A stretch of DNA of 64,000 nt, from contig NZ_JWLK01000001.1 in assembly GCF_000814005.1 (NCBI RefSeq), forward strand, positions 558,001 to 622,000. The letters run 5' to 3'. How positions within the stretch are numbered: the stretch's first letter is position 1; the number at the start of each line of letters is the position of its first letter. This document shows positions 9,348 to 18,953 of this stretch, one piece after another. The translations under genes were made by a program, and so were the position numbers. Origin of the DNA: Ruegeria sp. ANG-S4. GTDB taxonomy: Bacteria; Pseudomonadota; Alphaproteobacteria; Rhodobacterales; Rhodobacteraceae. The notes below the pieces were generated by a model. The model had not been told where the DNA came from. It made no database searches and was given only the letters and a program-made list of their open reading frames with translations.

Positions 9348-10220
9348 TCAGCCCAATGCCCGTAGCCGCTTGATGAGCGATGACGTATCCCAGCGGCCGC
9401 CACCCAATTTCTGAACGTCCTTGTAGAACTGATCGACCAGCGCGGTCACGGGCAGCGATGCCCCGGTCTCGTTCGCAGTATCAAGGCAGATCCCAAGATC
9501 CTTGCGCATCCAATCCACGGCGAACCCGTGATCGAAGTGATCGTCCAGCATGGTTTCATAGCGGTTTACCATCTGCCAACTGCCCGCGGCACCCTGGCTG
9601 ATAACCTCGACAACAGAGCGCCCATCAAGCCCGGCCTTTTCGGCAAAATGCAGCGCCTCGCTGAGCCCTTGTACCAAGCCGGCTATGGCAATCTGATTGC
9701 ACATCTTGGTCATTTGGCCCGCGCCGCTGTCTCCGATGCGACGGCATATTTTGGAATAGACCTGCATCACCGGCTCAGCCGTGTCATAGGCGGTTTGATC
9801 CCCGCCGCACATGATCGACAAAACCCCATTTTCGGCCCCGGCCTGCCCGCCCGATATCGGAGCATCAACAAATGCGATCCCCTGGGCGGCTGCGGTTGCA
9901 AAAAGCTCGTGTGTGACCTTGGCAGAAACCGTGGTGTGATCGACGAATATGCTGCCTTCGGACATCCCGTGAAAAGCACCATCGTTGCCCGTGCACACCG
10001 CGCGCAGATCATCGTCATTGCCAACGCATGACATGACAAACTCGGCACCTTGTGCCGCTTCCTTGGGGGTCGAAGCCGCCGCGCCACCGTATTGCGCGAC
10101 CCATTTGTCGGCTTTGGCGGGCGTTCTGTTGTAAACGGTCACGTCATGACCAGCAGCCTGAAGATGACCCGCCATGGGGTATCCCATTACGCCCAAACCA
10201 AGAAACGCAATCTTTGCCAT
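9348..10220 (-). CDS. Beta-hydroxyacid dehydrogenase (3-hydroxyisobutyrate / tartronate semialdehyde reductase family)
   Basis: 290 residues, the usual length. The Rossmann motif GLGVMGYPMAGHL is at 8-20, the substrate loop DAPISGGQAGAENG at 119-132, and the catalytic lysine in GQMTKMCNQ is K172. A strong ribosome site (GGAGGA) precedes the ATG. It reduces or oxidises a short beta-hydroxyacid with NAD(P). It is first in an operon with the kinase-phospholyase fusion (three-base gap), so it may process the aldehyde made by that enzyme. That link is inferred. Confidence 0.87.
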   Translation of the reverse strand: MAKIAFLGLGVMGYPMAGHLQAAGHDVTVYNRTPAKADKWVAQYGGAAASTPKEAAQGAEFVMSCVGNDDDLRAVCTGNDGAFHGMSEGSIFVDHTTVSAKVTHELFATAAAQGIAFVDAPISGGQAGAENGVLSIMCGGDQTAYDTAEPVMQVYSKICRRIGDSGAGQMTKMCNQIAIAGLVQGLSEALHFAEKAGLDGRSVVEVISQGAAGSWQMVNRYETMLDDHFDHGFAVDWMRKDLGICLDTANETGASLPVTALVDQFYKDVQKLGGGRWDTSSLIKRLRALG

Positions 10221-10321
10221 TAAGAAATTTCCTCCGCTGTCCGGCGGTCAATCGTCGGCGACCGACCACCTGGCTGATTGGCTCTGACAAAGCAAAGGAC
10301 GGGCGAAAGGGCAACCCCGCT

Positions 10322-10711
10322 TCAGGACTTACCACCCAAATCCTTGAGGATCGGACAATCGGGCCGATCGTCTCCGGCGCAGGCATCAATCAAATGGCTC
10401 AGCGTGCCGCGCATCGCGTTCAGGTCAGCAATCTTGGCTTCGATCTGGGTCAGGTGTTCGCGTGCGACACGTTTTACATCAGCGCTGGCGCGGGTTTCGT
10501 CCTCGTAGAGCGCAAGCAATGTGCGGCAGTCTTCTATCGTGAATCCCAACGCCCGAGCGCGCCCAAGGAAGTTCAGTTTGTGGACGTCCTGATCGCGAAA
10601 GCGTCGGTAGCCGTTGCCGTCCCGCATCGGCTTGATCAGTCCGATATCTTCGTAATACCGGATTGTCTTTGCCGGTAGACCTGTGTTTTCTGCAACGTCG
10701 CCAATGTTCAC
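10322..10711 (-). CDS. cueR: Copper-responsive MerR-family regulator CueR
   Basis: 129 residues. The N-terminal winged helix (MNIGDVAENTGLPAKTIRYYE) is followed by a dimer helix and the metal loop C111-x7-C119, matching the two Cu(I)-binding cysteines of CueR. Its start overlaps the copA stop by four bases, so it is co-transcribed with and behind its target. Copper binding should switch the CueR-bound copA promoter on, and the matching operator is visible at 13227-13245. Confidence 0.9.
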   Translation of the reverse strand: MNIGDVAENTGLPAKTIRYYEDIGLIKPMRDGNGYRRFRDQDVHKLNFLGRARALGFTIEDCRTLLALYEDETRASADVKRVAREHLTQIEAKIADLNAMRGTLSHLIDACAGDDRPDCPILKDLGGKS

Positions 10712-13188
10712 GAGGTAACCTCCTGCGTGTTCAGCGGCGTTTCACCGTCTGGCAAAGTCGCCCGCATCCGGCGCAAACGCAGCGCGTTCGAGACGACAAA
10801 GACACTGGACAAGGCCATGGCCCCGGCCGCCAATGCCGGTGACAAAAGATGACCGCCAAATGGGTACAGAATGCCCGCCGCGACCGGGATCAGAACGACA
10901 TTGTAGCCAAATGCCCAACCCAGGTTCTGACGGATGTTCCGCATCGTACGGCGACTGATCTCAAATGCGCGCGCCACCCCGCCAAGATCGCCTGACATCA
11001 GGACGATATCAGCCGTTTCGATGGCCACATCCGTGCCGGTACCAATTGCAATGCCAGTGTTCGCAGCTGCCAGCGCTGGCGCATCGTTGATCCCGTCACC
11101 AACAAATGCCACCACGCCATATTGCTTTTGAAGTTCCGCTATCGCCTCTTGTTTGCCTTCGGGCAGAACCTCGGCAGTCACATGGTTGATATTCAGCTTT
11201 CGGGCCAGTGCGTCGGCGGTTTTTGAGTTGTCGCCAGTGATCATTGCAAGTTTGAGGCCCTGATCCCTAAGCTGATCAAGCGCGGCCTTTGTTTCGGGTT
11301 TGATGGGGTCCGACACCGCCAAAGCTGCTGCGGCTTGCTTGTCAATCGCAAAGAACAGTGGCGTGGCACCCGCCTGTGCATGATGCTCGACCGCGTCCGC
11401 GAGTTTGGCACAATCAATACCACTCTCGGACAAGAACCGGTCAGAGCCGATCAGGATGGAACGCCCCTCAACCTCGGCACTGACGCCCTGACCTGTGTGA
11501 GAGCTGAACTTGGTGACTTGCGGAAGGGTTCCCGGTGCAGCGCGGGTGACCGCGTGGGCAATCGGGTGCTCCGACTGTGATTCGACCGCCGCAGCAAGCC
11601 GGAGGACCTGCGCGCGGTCAAAACCGGCCGCCGGGATTACGTCCGACAATTCTGGTCGCCCCTGCGTCAGCGTCCCGGTTTTGTCAAAAGCGACAACCCG
11701 AGCCCGTTGCAGGTTCTGCAACGCGTCGCCTTTTCGAAACAAAACGCCAAGCTCGGCGGCGCGGCCTGTTCCGACCATGATCGAGGTCGGCGTGGCAAGG
11801 CCCATCGCGCAGGGGCAGGCAATGATTAGGACTGAAACGCCAGCGACCAATGCCAGTGGCAAAGCGGGCGCTGGCCCCAGGATCAACCAAACCAACACAG
11901 TCAGAATCGCGACAGCAATCACAACGGGCACGAAATAATGCGTGATCCGGTCGACTAAGGCCTGGATGGGCAGCTTCGCACCCTGCGCCTGCTCGACCAT
12001 CCTGATGACCTGGGCCAGCACAGTGTCCGCCCCGACATGCGTAGCACGGATGCGCAATGCGCCGGTGCCATTCATCGTTCCCCCGACAACCTGATCGTCT
12101 GGTGCTTTACCGACCGGAACCGGCTCGCCCGTGATCATGCTTTCGTCAACATAGGATGTGCCATCCAGAACCGCGCCATCCACCGGAACACGTTCGCCCG
12201 GACGAATTGTTAATTTGTCTCCTGCCTTGATGCTGGAAATGGGCGCATCCTGCCAAGACCCGTCGCGCCAGACGCGGGCCGTGCTGGGTTGCAAACTCAT
12301 TAGCTTGCGGATCGCGGCACCGGTTCGGCCTTTGGCGCGTGCTTCCAGCAGGCGGCCCAGAAGGATCAGGACGATAATGACCGCCACAGCCTCGAAATAG
12401 ACGTTTGCGGTGCCCTGCGGCAACAATTGCGGTGCGAATGTTGCGATGACAGAAAAGATGTAAGCGGCACTGGTTCCCAGCGCCACCAGCGCATTCATGT
12501 CAGGCGCGCCACGCAGAAGCGACGGTACGCCTTTGGCGTAAAAGACCCGTCCCGGACCGATCATGAGAATACTGGTCAACCCAAATTGGATCACGTGGCT
12601 GGCTTGAGTTCCAATGGTCACATGAACCCAGTGGTGAAAAGCCGGGATCAAATGGCTGCCCATTTCAAGAACGAAGACCGGCAGAGCAAGCGCCGCGGCG
12701 ACCAAGGTAATTCGGGTCAGCGCGTGAATTTCATTGGCCTTGGTGCTGTCATCGCGGGTGGCTTCGGCGGTCTGTATCGGATGGGCAGGGTAACCGGTTG
12801 CTGTCACAACGGCCGCGAGATCAGAAGGGCTTGTCGTGCCTTGCGCATAGGTGACGGTCGCAGATCCGGTCGCAAGGTTCACATTCGCTTCGATAACGCC
12901 AGTGCTATCGCGCAGGGCGTTTTCGATCCGCCCGACACATGAAGCGCAATTCATGCCTTCAATTTTCAAGCGGGTCTGGTTCGAAGTTGTTGGATAACCT
13001 GCATGCGCCAAGACCTCAGCAATCCCTGCAAACCCGCCATCGTAGGACACCTGCGCGGTTTCGGTCGCCAAGTTAACAGTGGCGTCCGTGACGCCCGGCG
13101 CACCGCGCAGGGCGGATTCTACCCGTGTGACGCACGAGGCGCAGTTCATACCCTCAACTTTGATTTGGCTTTTGTGTGCTGCGCCCAT
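10708..13188 (-). CDS. copA: Copper-exporting P1B-type ATPase
   Basis: 826 residues. Two heavy-metal-associated domains carry GMNCASC (about 13-19 and 80-86). Next come eight membrane helices with the transport motif CPC (458-460), the phosphorylated aspartate D502 in DKTGTLTQG, the TGDN segment and the hinge GDGINDAPAL. Length and order are those of CopA, which pumps Cu(I) out of the cytoplasm. Control by CueR is supported by the operator just upstream and the overlapping cueR downstream. Confidence 0.95.
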   Translation of the reverse strand: MGAAHKSQIKVEGMNCASCVTRVESALRGAPGVTDATVNLATETAQVSYDGGFAGIAEVLAHAGYPTTSNQTRLKIEGMNCASCVGRIENALRDSTGVIEANVNLATGSATVTYAQGTTSPSDLAAVVTATGYPAHPIQTAEATRDDSTKANEIHALTRITLVAAALALPVFVLEMGSHLIPAFHHWVHVTIGTQASHVIQFGLTSILMIGPGRVFYAKGVPSLLRGAPDMNALVALGTSAAYIFSVIATFAPQLLPQGTANVYFEAVAVIIVLILLGRLLEARAKGRTGAAIRKLMSLQPSTARVWRDGSWQDAPISSIKAGDKLTIRPGERVPVDGAVLDGTSYVDESMITGEPVPVGKAPDDQVVGGTMNGTGALRIRATHVGADTVLAQVIRMVEQAQGAKLPIQALVDRITHYFVPVVIAVAILTVLVWLILGPAPALPLALVAGVSVLIIACPCAMGLATPTSIMVGTGRAAELGVLFRKGDALQNLQRARVVAFDKTGTLTQGRPELSDVIPAAGFDRAQVLRLAAAVESQSEHPIAHAVTRAAPGTLPQVTKFSSHTGQGVSAEVEGRSILIGSDRFLSESGIDCAKLADAVEHHAQAGATPLFFAIDKQAAAALAVSDPIKPETKAALDQLRDQGLKLAMITGDNSKTADALARKLNINHVTAEVLPEGKQEAIAELQKQYGVVAFVGDGINDAPALAAANTGIAIGTGTDVAIETADIVLMSGDLGGVARAFEISRRTMRNIRQNLGWAFGYNVVLIPVAAGILYPFGGHLLSPALAAGAMALSSVFVVSNALRLRRMRATLPDGETPLNTQEVTS

Positions 13189-13218
13189 TCGACTCGCCTC
13201 GGCGTTACTTCACAGCGC

Positions 13219-13249
13219 TATATGAGGGTTCCAGTGACGGGAAGGTCAA
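13219..13249 (-). promoter_or_regulatory. CueR-controlled copA promoter
   Basis: On the minus strand the -35 TTGACC (13249-13244) and the -10-like CATATA (13224-13219) are separated by 19 bases, the over-long spacer that MerR-family activators need. Inside it is the dyad CCTTCC-N7-GGAACC (13245-13227), one base pair off the perfect CueR consensus. It lies 30-60 bases before the copA start. Confidence 0.8.
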
Positions 13250-13409
13250 GGGGTGTGGTTTGATTTTCCGTTGTGTCGTAGCAAGGAAAGTTTCGCATCG
13301 GATCAGATGTCAAAACGTTGCGTCGCTGCATCTCAATCGTGTTCGACGTGGATTGGAAGAACATACCGCGACGGTTAGGGTTAACCATCACACCAGCTTC
13401 GAGGTCAAT

Positions 13410-14567
13410 ATGTCTCTTTTTACCAGTTCCGCCGCCTGGGTTACCGATGAACACAGGATGTTTGCCGAAATGGCTGGTCGGTTCATGGACGATGCGTTGG
13501 TTCCCAACGTGGAGACATGGATCGAACAAGGCATTGTGGATCGTTCCTTTTGGCAAGATGCAGGGACGGCCGGATTGATGGCTGGATCAATTGCCGAAGA
13601 ACATGGTGGCGTGGGCGGTGGCATGGGTTTCGACGCCGTTACGCTTTATGAACAAAGCGCACGCGGCGACATGGGCTGGGGCTATGGCATTCAGTCAATC
13701 GTGACGCACTACATAGACACGTATGGAAGCGAAGAACAAAAGCTGAAGTGGCTTCCCAGGCTCGCCTCGGGCGAAATGGTTGGCGCACTCGCAATGACCG
13801 AACCCGGTACCGGCTCGGACGTTCAGGCGGTTCGGACACGCGCGGACAAGGATGGCAATTCCTATCGCCTCAACGGCTCAAAGATATTCATCACCAATGG
13901 TCAGTCGGCGGATCTGATCGTAGTCGCCGCCAAGACTGACATGTCCTTGGGCGCCAAGGGTGTTTCGCTGATTGTGGTGGAAACCGAAGGCGCCGACGGC
14001 TTTCGCCGGGGTCGCAACCTTAAAAAGCTAGGGATGAAAGCCAACGACACGGCCGAGCTGTTCTTCGAAGACGTAAAAGTGCCCATGACCAACCTGCTGG
14101 GGCGCGAAGAAGGGCAAGGGTTTTATCAACTTATGAAACAACTGCCGTGGGAGCGGCTGACAATTGGCATCATGGCGCTGGGAGCCATTGATTTTGCGAT
14201 CGCGGAAACCGTGAAATACGTTCAGGAGCGCAAGGCGTTCGGTCAACGGGTCATGGATTTCCAGAACACCCGCTTCAAACTCGCCGAGTGCAAGACGAAA
14301 GCCGAAGTTCTGCGCAGTTTCGTCAACGACTGTATAGCCAAATTGGAGGCGGGCGAACTGGATGCAGCGACAGCATCCATGGTCAAATATTGGGGGTCCG
14401 AAGTGCAAAACGAAGTGATGCACGAGTGTTTGCAGCTTTTTGGCGGGTACGGTTACATGACAGAATACCCGATCGCACGACTTTACGCAGACGCCCGGGT
14501 TCAGATGATTTACGGCGGAACCAACGAGGTTATGAAAGAACTCATCGCGCGATCATTGGACGTATGA
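13410..14567 (+). CDS. Acyl-CoA dehydrogenase
   Basis: 385 residues from the ATG at 13410, which has GAGG five bases before it. The frame is open further upstream, but that part is not protein-like and overlaps the copA promoter. Family motifs are [14 protein letters not shown] (flavin/substrate site), [16 protein letters not shown] and [10 protein letters not shown] with the catalytic base E373. It oxidises an acyl-CoA to the trans-2-enoyl-CoA, passing electrons to electron-transfer flavoprotein. The chain-length preference cannot be told. Stands alone. Confidence 0.92.
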   Translation: MSLFTSSAAWVTDEHRMFAEMAGRFMDDALVPNVETWIEQGIVDRSFWQDAGTAGLMAGSIAEEHGGVGGGMGFDAVTLYEQSARGDMGWGYGIQSIVTHYIDTYGSEEQKLKWLPRLASGEMVGALAMTEPGTGSDVQAVRTRADKDGNSYRLNGSKIFITNGQSADLIVVAAKTDMSLGAKGVSLIVVETEGADGFRRGRNLKKLGMKANDTAELFFEDVKVPMTNLLGREEGQGFYQLMKQLPWERLTIGIMALGAIDFAIAETVKYVQERKAFGQRVMDFQNTRFKLAECKTKAEVLRSFVNDCIAKLEAGELDAATASMVKYWGSEVQNEVMHECLQLFGGYGYMTEYPIARLYADARVQMIYGGTNEVMKELIARSLDV

Positions 14568-14644
14568 GAGTGCGCTAGGTCATTCTCAAAATTGTGGATC
14601 GGAACAGCGGACTAAAAACGCTGGTCTGGTCGCCTGAGTGATCG

Positions 14645-15538
14645 TTAGGTTTGCGAACCCAGCTGTACGGCCAGCCAATTCCGAAAAGACTTCACCGGTT
14701 GCGGTGTGGCCTGCGTATTAGGCCAGACGAGGTAATAGTCACCCAAGCTGATCCTGGGCGCGTTCCAGGCCATCACCAGTCGTCCGGCGTGCAAGTCTTC
14801 CTCGATCAAAAACACGGGAAGCAGCGCCACACCTAACCCATGGATCGTCGCCTGTATCATGGTTGAAAACTGATCAAACAGCATCCCCCGCGGTCCTGAA
14901 ACCGAATGACCTTGTGCTTGAAACCACTGCTCCCAGGCATTTGCGCGCGTTTCAATGTGCAGCAGTGGGCTGTTTTGTAATGCGTCCAGCGTCTCGAACC
15001 CGCTTGGTGCCAAGCTGGGCGCACAAACGGGCACAACTTCTTCGCGCATGATCTTCTGGTACTCAACACCCGTCCAGTTGCGGTGTCCAAAGTGAATGGC
15101 AGCGTGAAACGGCTCTGTGGCAAAGTCAAAGGGCCTCAGGCGGGTGCCCAGATTGACGGTCACTTCGGGGTGAAGGCGCGCAAAATCATGCAGGCGTGGG
15201 GCCAGCCAATGCATGCCAAAGGTAGGTAAAATCGACAGGTTCAGCGACCCGCCTTTTGGGTTGGCCTTGAGCCTGATCGCGGCCTGGGCGAGATCGGTCA
15301 AAGATGATCTTGCCGTTTGCACGTAATCCTTCGCGGCAGGCGTCAGATGCAGGCGCATCTGGTTGCGTTCGATCAGTTTTGTTCCCAGCTGTTCTTCGGC
15401 CGTCTTAAGCTGGCGGCTTATGGCGCTTTGCGTCAACGACAGTTCCTCGGCCGCGGCAGAGGCGCTGCCAAGGCGGTCTACCGCTTCCAGTGCCAACAAA
15501 GAAGAAATGGAAGGAAGAAAGCGGCGCGGGCCGATCAT
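14645..15538 (-). CDS. LysR-family transcriptional regulator (GcvA-like)
   Basis: 297 residues from the ATG at 15538 (GAGG nine bases before). Upstream ATGs at 15553 and 15574 are possible. The N-terminal helix-turn-helix reads SASAAAEELSLTQSAISRQL, followed by a periplasmic-binding-type effector domain. It is transcribed away from the fused 2-oxoacid dehydrogenase gene across about 180 bases, so that gene is its likely target. Confidence 0.88.
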   Translation of the reverse strand: MIGPRRFLPSISSLLALEAVDRLGSASAAAEELSLTQSAISRQLKTAEEQLGTKLIERNQMRLHLTPAAKDYVQTARSSLTDLAQAAIRLKANPKGGSLNLSILPTFGMHWLAPRLHDFARLHPEVTVNLGTRLRPFDFATEPFHAAIHFGHRNWTGVEYQKIMREEVVPVCAPSLAPSGFETLDALQNSPLLHIETRANAWEQWFQAQGHSVSGPRGMLFDQFSTMIQATIHGLGVALLPVFLIEEDLHAGRLVMAWNAPRISLGDYYLVWPNTQATPQPVKSFRNWLAVQLGSQT

Positions 15539-15720
15539 ATGACTAATCCTCATACCTTTTGGTCGCAATATCACTGGATTTTGGCACTTACCAGCCTCAT
15601 CACAGTCGAACTTCGTGTTTTAAGTCGAAGCAACTGAATCGCCTTAAAAGCATGGACAGGCAGGTCAAAACCGACAACAAGTTCGGGCAGGTCGTACGTG
15701 CCAAAAGAATGAGGAGTGCC

Positions 15721-17913
15721 ATGGATCGCGCCCAGATCGTACATGAGAATTTCCTGAGCCGTGTGGCGCGCCGCGACTTTCCACAAGGTCCGCCTCCACA
15801 AGCGGGCATGACCGACACCCAGGCCGTTTCGGTGTTCCGTTCGCAGGTTCTAAGCCGGGCGCTGGATCGCACCAGTCGGGACATGCAGAAGCGCGGTCAG
15901 GGCTTTTACACGATCGGGTCGTCCGGGCACGAAGGCATGGCCGCAGTTGCCCAAGCTTTGCGTCCGACCGACATTGCCTTTTTGCATTACCGTGATGCCG
16001 CTTTTCAGATTGCACGGGCCGAGCAGGTCCCCGGCCAACAGATCGCCTGGGACATGTTGCTGAGTTTTGCGTGTTCGAAAGAGGACCCGATATCGGGTGG
16101 GCGCCACAAGGTGTTGGGATCAAAGGCGCTGATGATCCCGCCCCAGACGTCAACCATCGCCAGTCACCTGCCAAAAGCAGTCGGCGCTTCATACTCATTG
16201 GGGGCAGCACGGCGTCACGACCCCGAACACCGAGAATTGCCCGAAGACGGGATCGCAGTTTGCTCGTTCGGTGATGCCTCGGCCAACCATTCCACGGCGC
16301 AAGGTGCGATCAACACCGCCGGTTGGACAAGCGTGCAATCGACCCCGCTGCCCTTGCTGTTCATTTGTGAGGACAACGGCATCGGAATATCCGTCAAAAC
16401 GCCAAAAGGTTGGATTGAAATGTCGATGGCCCAACGCCCGGGCATCAAGTATTTTCAGGCAAATGGGCTGGATATCTTTGAGACCTACGCCGTGGCGCGG
16501 AAGGCTGCGGACTACGTCCGCTACCGGCGCAAGCCGGCGTTTCTTCATCTGAAAACCGTGCGTCTTTACGGTCATGCCGGTGCGGATGTGCCGACCACCT
16601 ATCTCAGCAAGTCCGAGGTTGAGATGGACGAGGCAAATGATCCGCTGCTGCATTCAGTTCGGCTGCTGGATCAGGCGGGGGCGTTGGCGCCGGAGGCGGC
16701 GTTGAAAATCTACACCGATACCTGCGCGCGCACCGACCGGGTTGCCGATGAAGCAGCAACGCGCCCCCGTTTGGCAGACGCGAGAGAGGTCATGGCAAGT
16801 CTGATCCCACCAAAGCGTGCGTGCAAGCCGACAAACGGCCCAACTATCGATGCCCGCTCGGTTGCATTTGGCGGTGATTTGCGCGCCATGTCCGAGCCGC
16901 AGCCCATGAGCCGTCTGATCAACTGGGCACTGACCGATCTGATGCTTGAGCATCGCGAACTTGTCTGCATGGGCGAGGATGTCGGCCGCAAAGGCGGGGT
17001 ATACGGGGTCACGCAAAAGTTGCAGCAAAGGTTCGGCGCGGACCGGGTTATCGACACTCTTCTGGATGAACAGTCCATTCTGGGGCTTGCAATTGGCATG
17101 GGGCATAACGGTTTCGTACCGATCCCCGAAATCCAGTTCCTGGCCTATCTGCATAATGCCGAGGACCAGATCAGAGGAGAAGCAGCGACTCTACCGTTCT
17201 TTTCGAACGGTCAGTTCACGAACCCAATGGTCGTCCGGATCGCGGGGCTGGGCTATCAGAAAGGGTTCGGTGGGCATTTCCATAACGATAACTCGCTGGC
17301 CGTGCTGCGCGACATCCCCGGTGTGATCATTGCGTGCCCGTCAAACGGTGCGGATGCCGCCAAGATGCTGAGGGAATGCGTGCGGCTTGCGCGGGAAGAG
17401 CAGCGGGTCGTGGTGTTTCTGGAACCTATTGCGCTCTATCCCATGCGGGATTTGCACGAACCGCAGGACGCAGGGTGGATGACCACCTATCCGGCGCCGG
17501 ATCAACGGATTTCGATCGGCGAGGTTGGGCAGCATGGTAAGGGTACCGATCTGGGCATCGTGACCTATGGAAACGGGCACTATTTGTCCAGACAGGCACT
17601 GCCCCAGCTTCAAGCCGCCGGAATTGCGTCGCGGATTATCGACATGCGCTGGCTGGCCCCGCTGCCAGCGGAGTCGCTGCTTGCGGCGACGCAAGGCTGT
17701 CGCCACGTGCTGATCGTCGATGAATGCCGCCGAACCGGAAGCCAGTCCGAGGGGCTTATGACTTTGTTCCGCGAAGAAAGGGTGCAAACACCAATTGCCC
17801 GTGTCGTGGCCGAGGACAGCTTTATTGCAACTGGCCCGGCTTACGCCGCGCCGCTGCCATCAACCGAAGGTATCGTCGCGGCAGCCCTGAAACTGACCGG
17901 AGTGTCCAAATGA
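15721..17913 (+). CDS. Fused alpha-beta 2-oxoacid dehydrogenase E1 component
   Basis: 730 residues from the ATG at 15721, with GAGGAG five bases before it. The first half is an E1-alpha domain with the thiamine diphosphate site GDASAN (184-189) and EDNGIG (217-222). From about residue 398 it is an E1-beta/transketolase-C domain (VCMGEDVG; GLGYQKGFGGHFHND). Fused E1 of this type is used for branched-chain 2-oxoacids. No E2 or E3 gene is nearby, so the acyl acceptor is supplied elsewhere or is unusual. The stop overlaps the acyltransferase start (ATGA). Confidence 0.85.
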   Translation: MDRAQIVHENFLSRVARRDFPQGPPPQAGMTDTQAVSVFRSQVLSRALDRTSRDMQKRGQGFYTIGSSGHEGMAAVAQALRPTDIAFLHYRDAAFQIARAEQVPGQQIAWDMLLSFACSKEDPISGGRHKVLGSKALMIPPQTSTIASHLPKAVGASYSLGAARRHDPEHRELPEDGIAVCSFGDASANHSTAQGAINTAGWTSVQSTPLPLLFICEDNGIGISVKTPKGWIEMSMAQRPGIKYFQANGLDIFETYAVARKAADYVRYRRKPAFLHLKTVRLYGHAGADVPTTYLSKSEVEMDEANDPLLHSVRLLDQAGALAPEAALKIYTDTCARTDRVADEAATRPRLADAREVMASLIPPKRACKPTNGPTIDARSVAFGGDLRAMSEPQPMSRLINWALTDLMLEHRELVCMGEDVGRKGGVYGVTQKLQQRFGADRVIDTLLDEQSILGLAIGMGHNGFVPIPEIQFLAYLHNAEDQIRGEAATLPFFSNGQFTNPMVVRIAGLGYQKGFGGHFHNDNSLAVLRDIPGVIIACPSNGADAAKMLRECVRLAREEQRVVVFLEPIALYPMRDLHEPQDAGWMTTYPAPDQRISIGEVGQHGKGTDLGIVTYGNGHYLSRQALPQLQAAGIASRIIDMRWLAPLPAESLLAATQGCRHVLIVDECRRTGSQSEGLMTLFREERVQTPIARVVAEDSFIATGPAYAAPLPSTEGIVAAALKLTGVSK

Positions 17914-18953
17914 CGCGAACGGCTGTCGTGATCTGCCCCGGGCGGGGCACCTACAACAAACACGAACTTGGCTATTTGCATCGCCATCATTCCGACCGAA
18001 TGGGTATGTTTCGCGACTTTGACACCATTCGCGGTCAGGCTGGTCAGGATTCAATCATCGATCTGGACGGGGCCGCCCAATACTCGGTCGCGCGGTACAC
18101 GCGGGGCGACATCGCCTCACCCCTGATTTACGCAGCGTCTTTGGCGGATGCACAAAGCCTTGCGCCGGACATTGAGGTTGTGGCCGTCACCGGAAACTCG
18201 ATGGGTTGGTACATCGCGCTGGCGGCTGCTGGCGCTTTGAGCGCCACGAACGGGTTCAAGTTGGTCAATACAATGGGCACACTGATGCAGACCCATTTGA
18301 TCGGAGGGCAACTTGTTTATCCGTTTGTCGGCTCAGACTGGGCAGACGACCCAGCACGCAAAGCGAGCGTTTTGGCCGACGTGGCAAGGATCAACGGTTT
18401 GCCGGATCATGACCTCGCGCTGTCCATCGATCTGGGCGGATTGCTGGTTCTGGCTGGAAACCAGGCTGGGCTATCCGCATTCGAAGTATCGCAACCGGTG
18501 GTGGATGCACGTTTTCCTATGCGGCTGCAAAACCACGCGGCGTTTCACACATCGTTGCAGGCCCCCGTCGCATCCGAAGGGCGGTCGAGGCTATCCGCCG
18601 ATCTTTTTGAACAACCTGAGCGTCCGCTGATTGACGGCCGCGGTAAAATCTGGTGGCCGGGCGCAACGCAAGTAACTGATCTTTGGGATTACACGCTTGG
18701 GCACCAGGTGACCGAGACCTACGACTTCACCCGCGCGATCCAGACGGCCGCCCGCGAGTTCGCGCCGGACCTGTTCATCGTCACAGGACCCGGCGAAACC
18801 CTGGGTGGGGCTGTAGCACAATCCTTGATCCTGGCGGAATGGCGCGGGATGAAAGACAAGGCCGCTTTCCAGACGCAACAAAAGGCGCGGCCTTTCTTGG
18901 TTTCAATGGGGCGTCCGGATCAAAGGGCAATGGTAGCGCCCGAATCCCAGTGA
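17910..18953 (+). CDS. Malonyl/acyl-ACP transferase-like protein
   Basis: 347 residues with the FabD/acyltransferase fold. The nucleophile elbow is GNSMGWY (S97) and the partner histidine lies in NHAAFHTSL (H213). It lacks the usual FabD GQG start motif, having CPGRGTY instead. It is translationally coupled to the fused E1 enzyme, which suggests it moves the acyl group made by that enzyme. This is an inference. The gene ends directly against the converging SDR stop codon with no gap. Confidence 0.72.
   Translation: MTRTAVVICPGRGTYNKHELGYLHRHHSDRMGMFRDFDTIRGQAGQDSIIDLDGAAQYSVARYTRGDIASPLIYAASLADAQSLAPDIEVVAVTGNSMGWYIALAAAGALSATNGFKLVNTMGTLMQTHLIGGQLVYPFVGSDWADDPARKASVLADVARINGLPDHDLALSIDLGGLLVLAGNQAGLSAFEVSQPVVDARFPMRLQNHAAFHTSLQAPVASEGRSRLSADLFEQPERPLIDGRGKIWWPGATQVTDLWDYTLGHQVTETYDFTRAIQTAAREFAPDLFIVTGPGETLGGAVAQSLILAEWRGMKDKAAFQTQQKARPFLVSMGRPDQRAMVAPESQ

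Noticed and set aside
13176..13409. N-terminal extension of the acyl-CoA dehydrogenase
   Set aside because: It covers the copA promoter, is unlike the family, and the ATG at 13410 has a good ribosome site.
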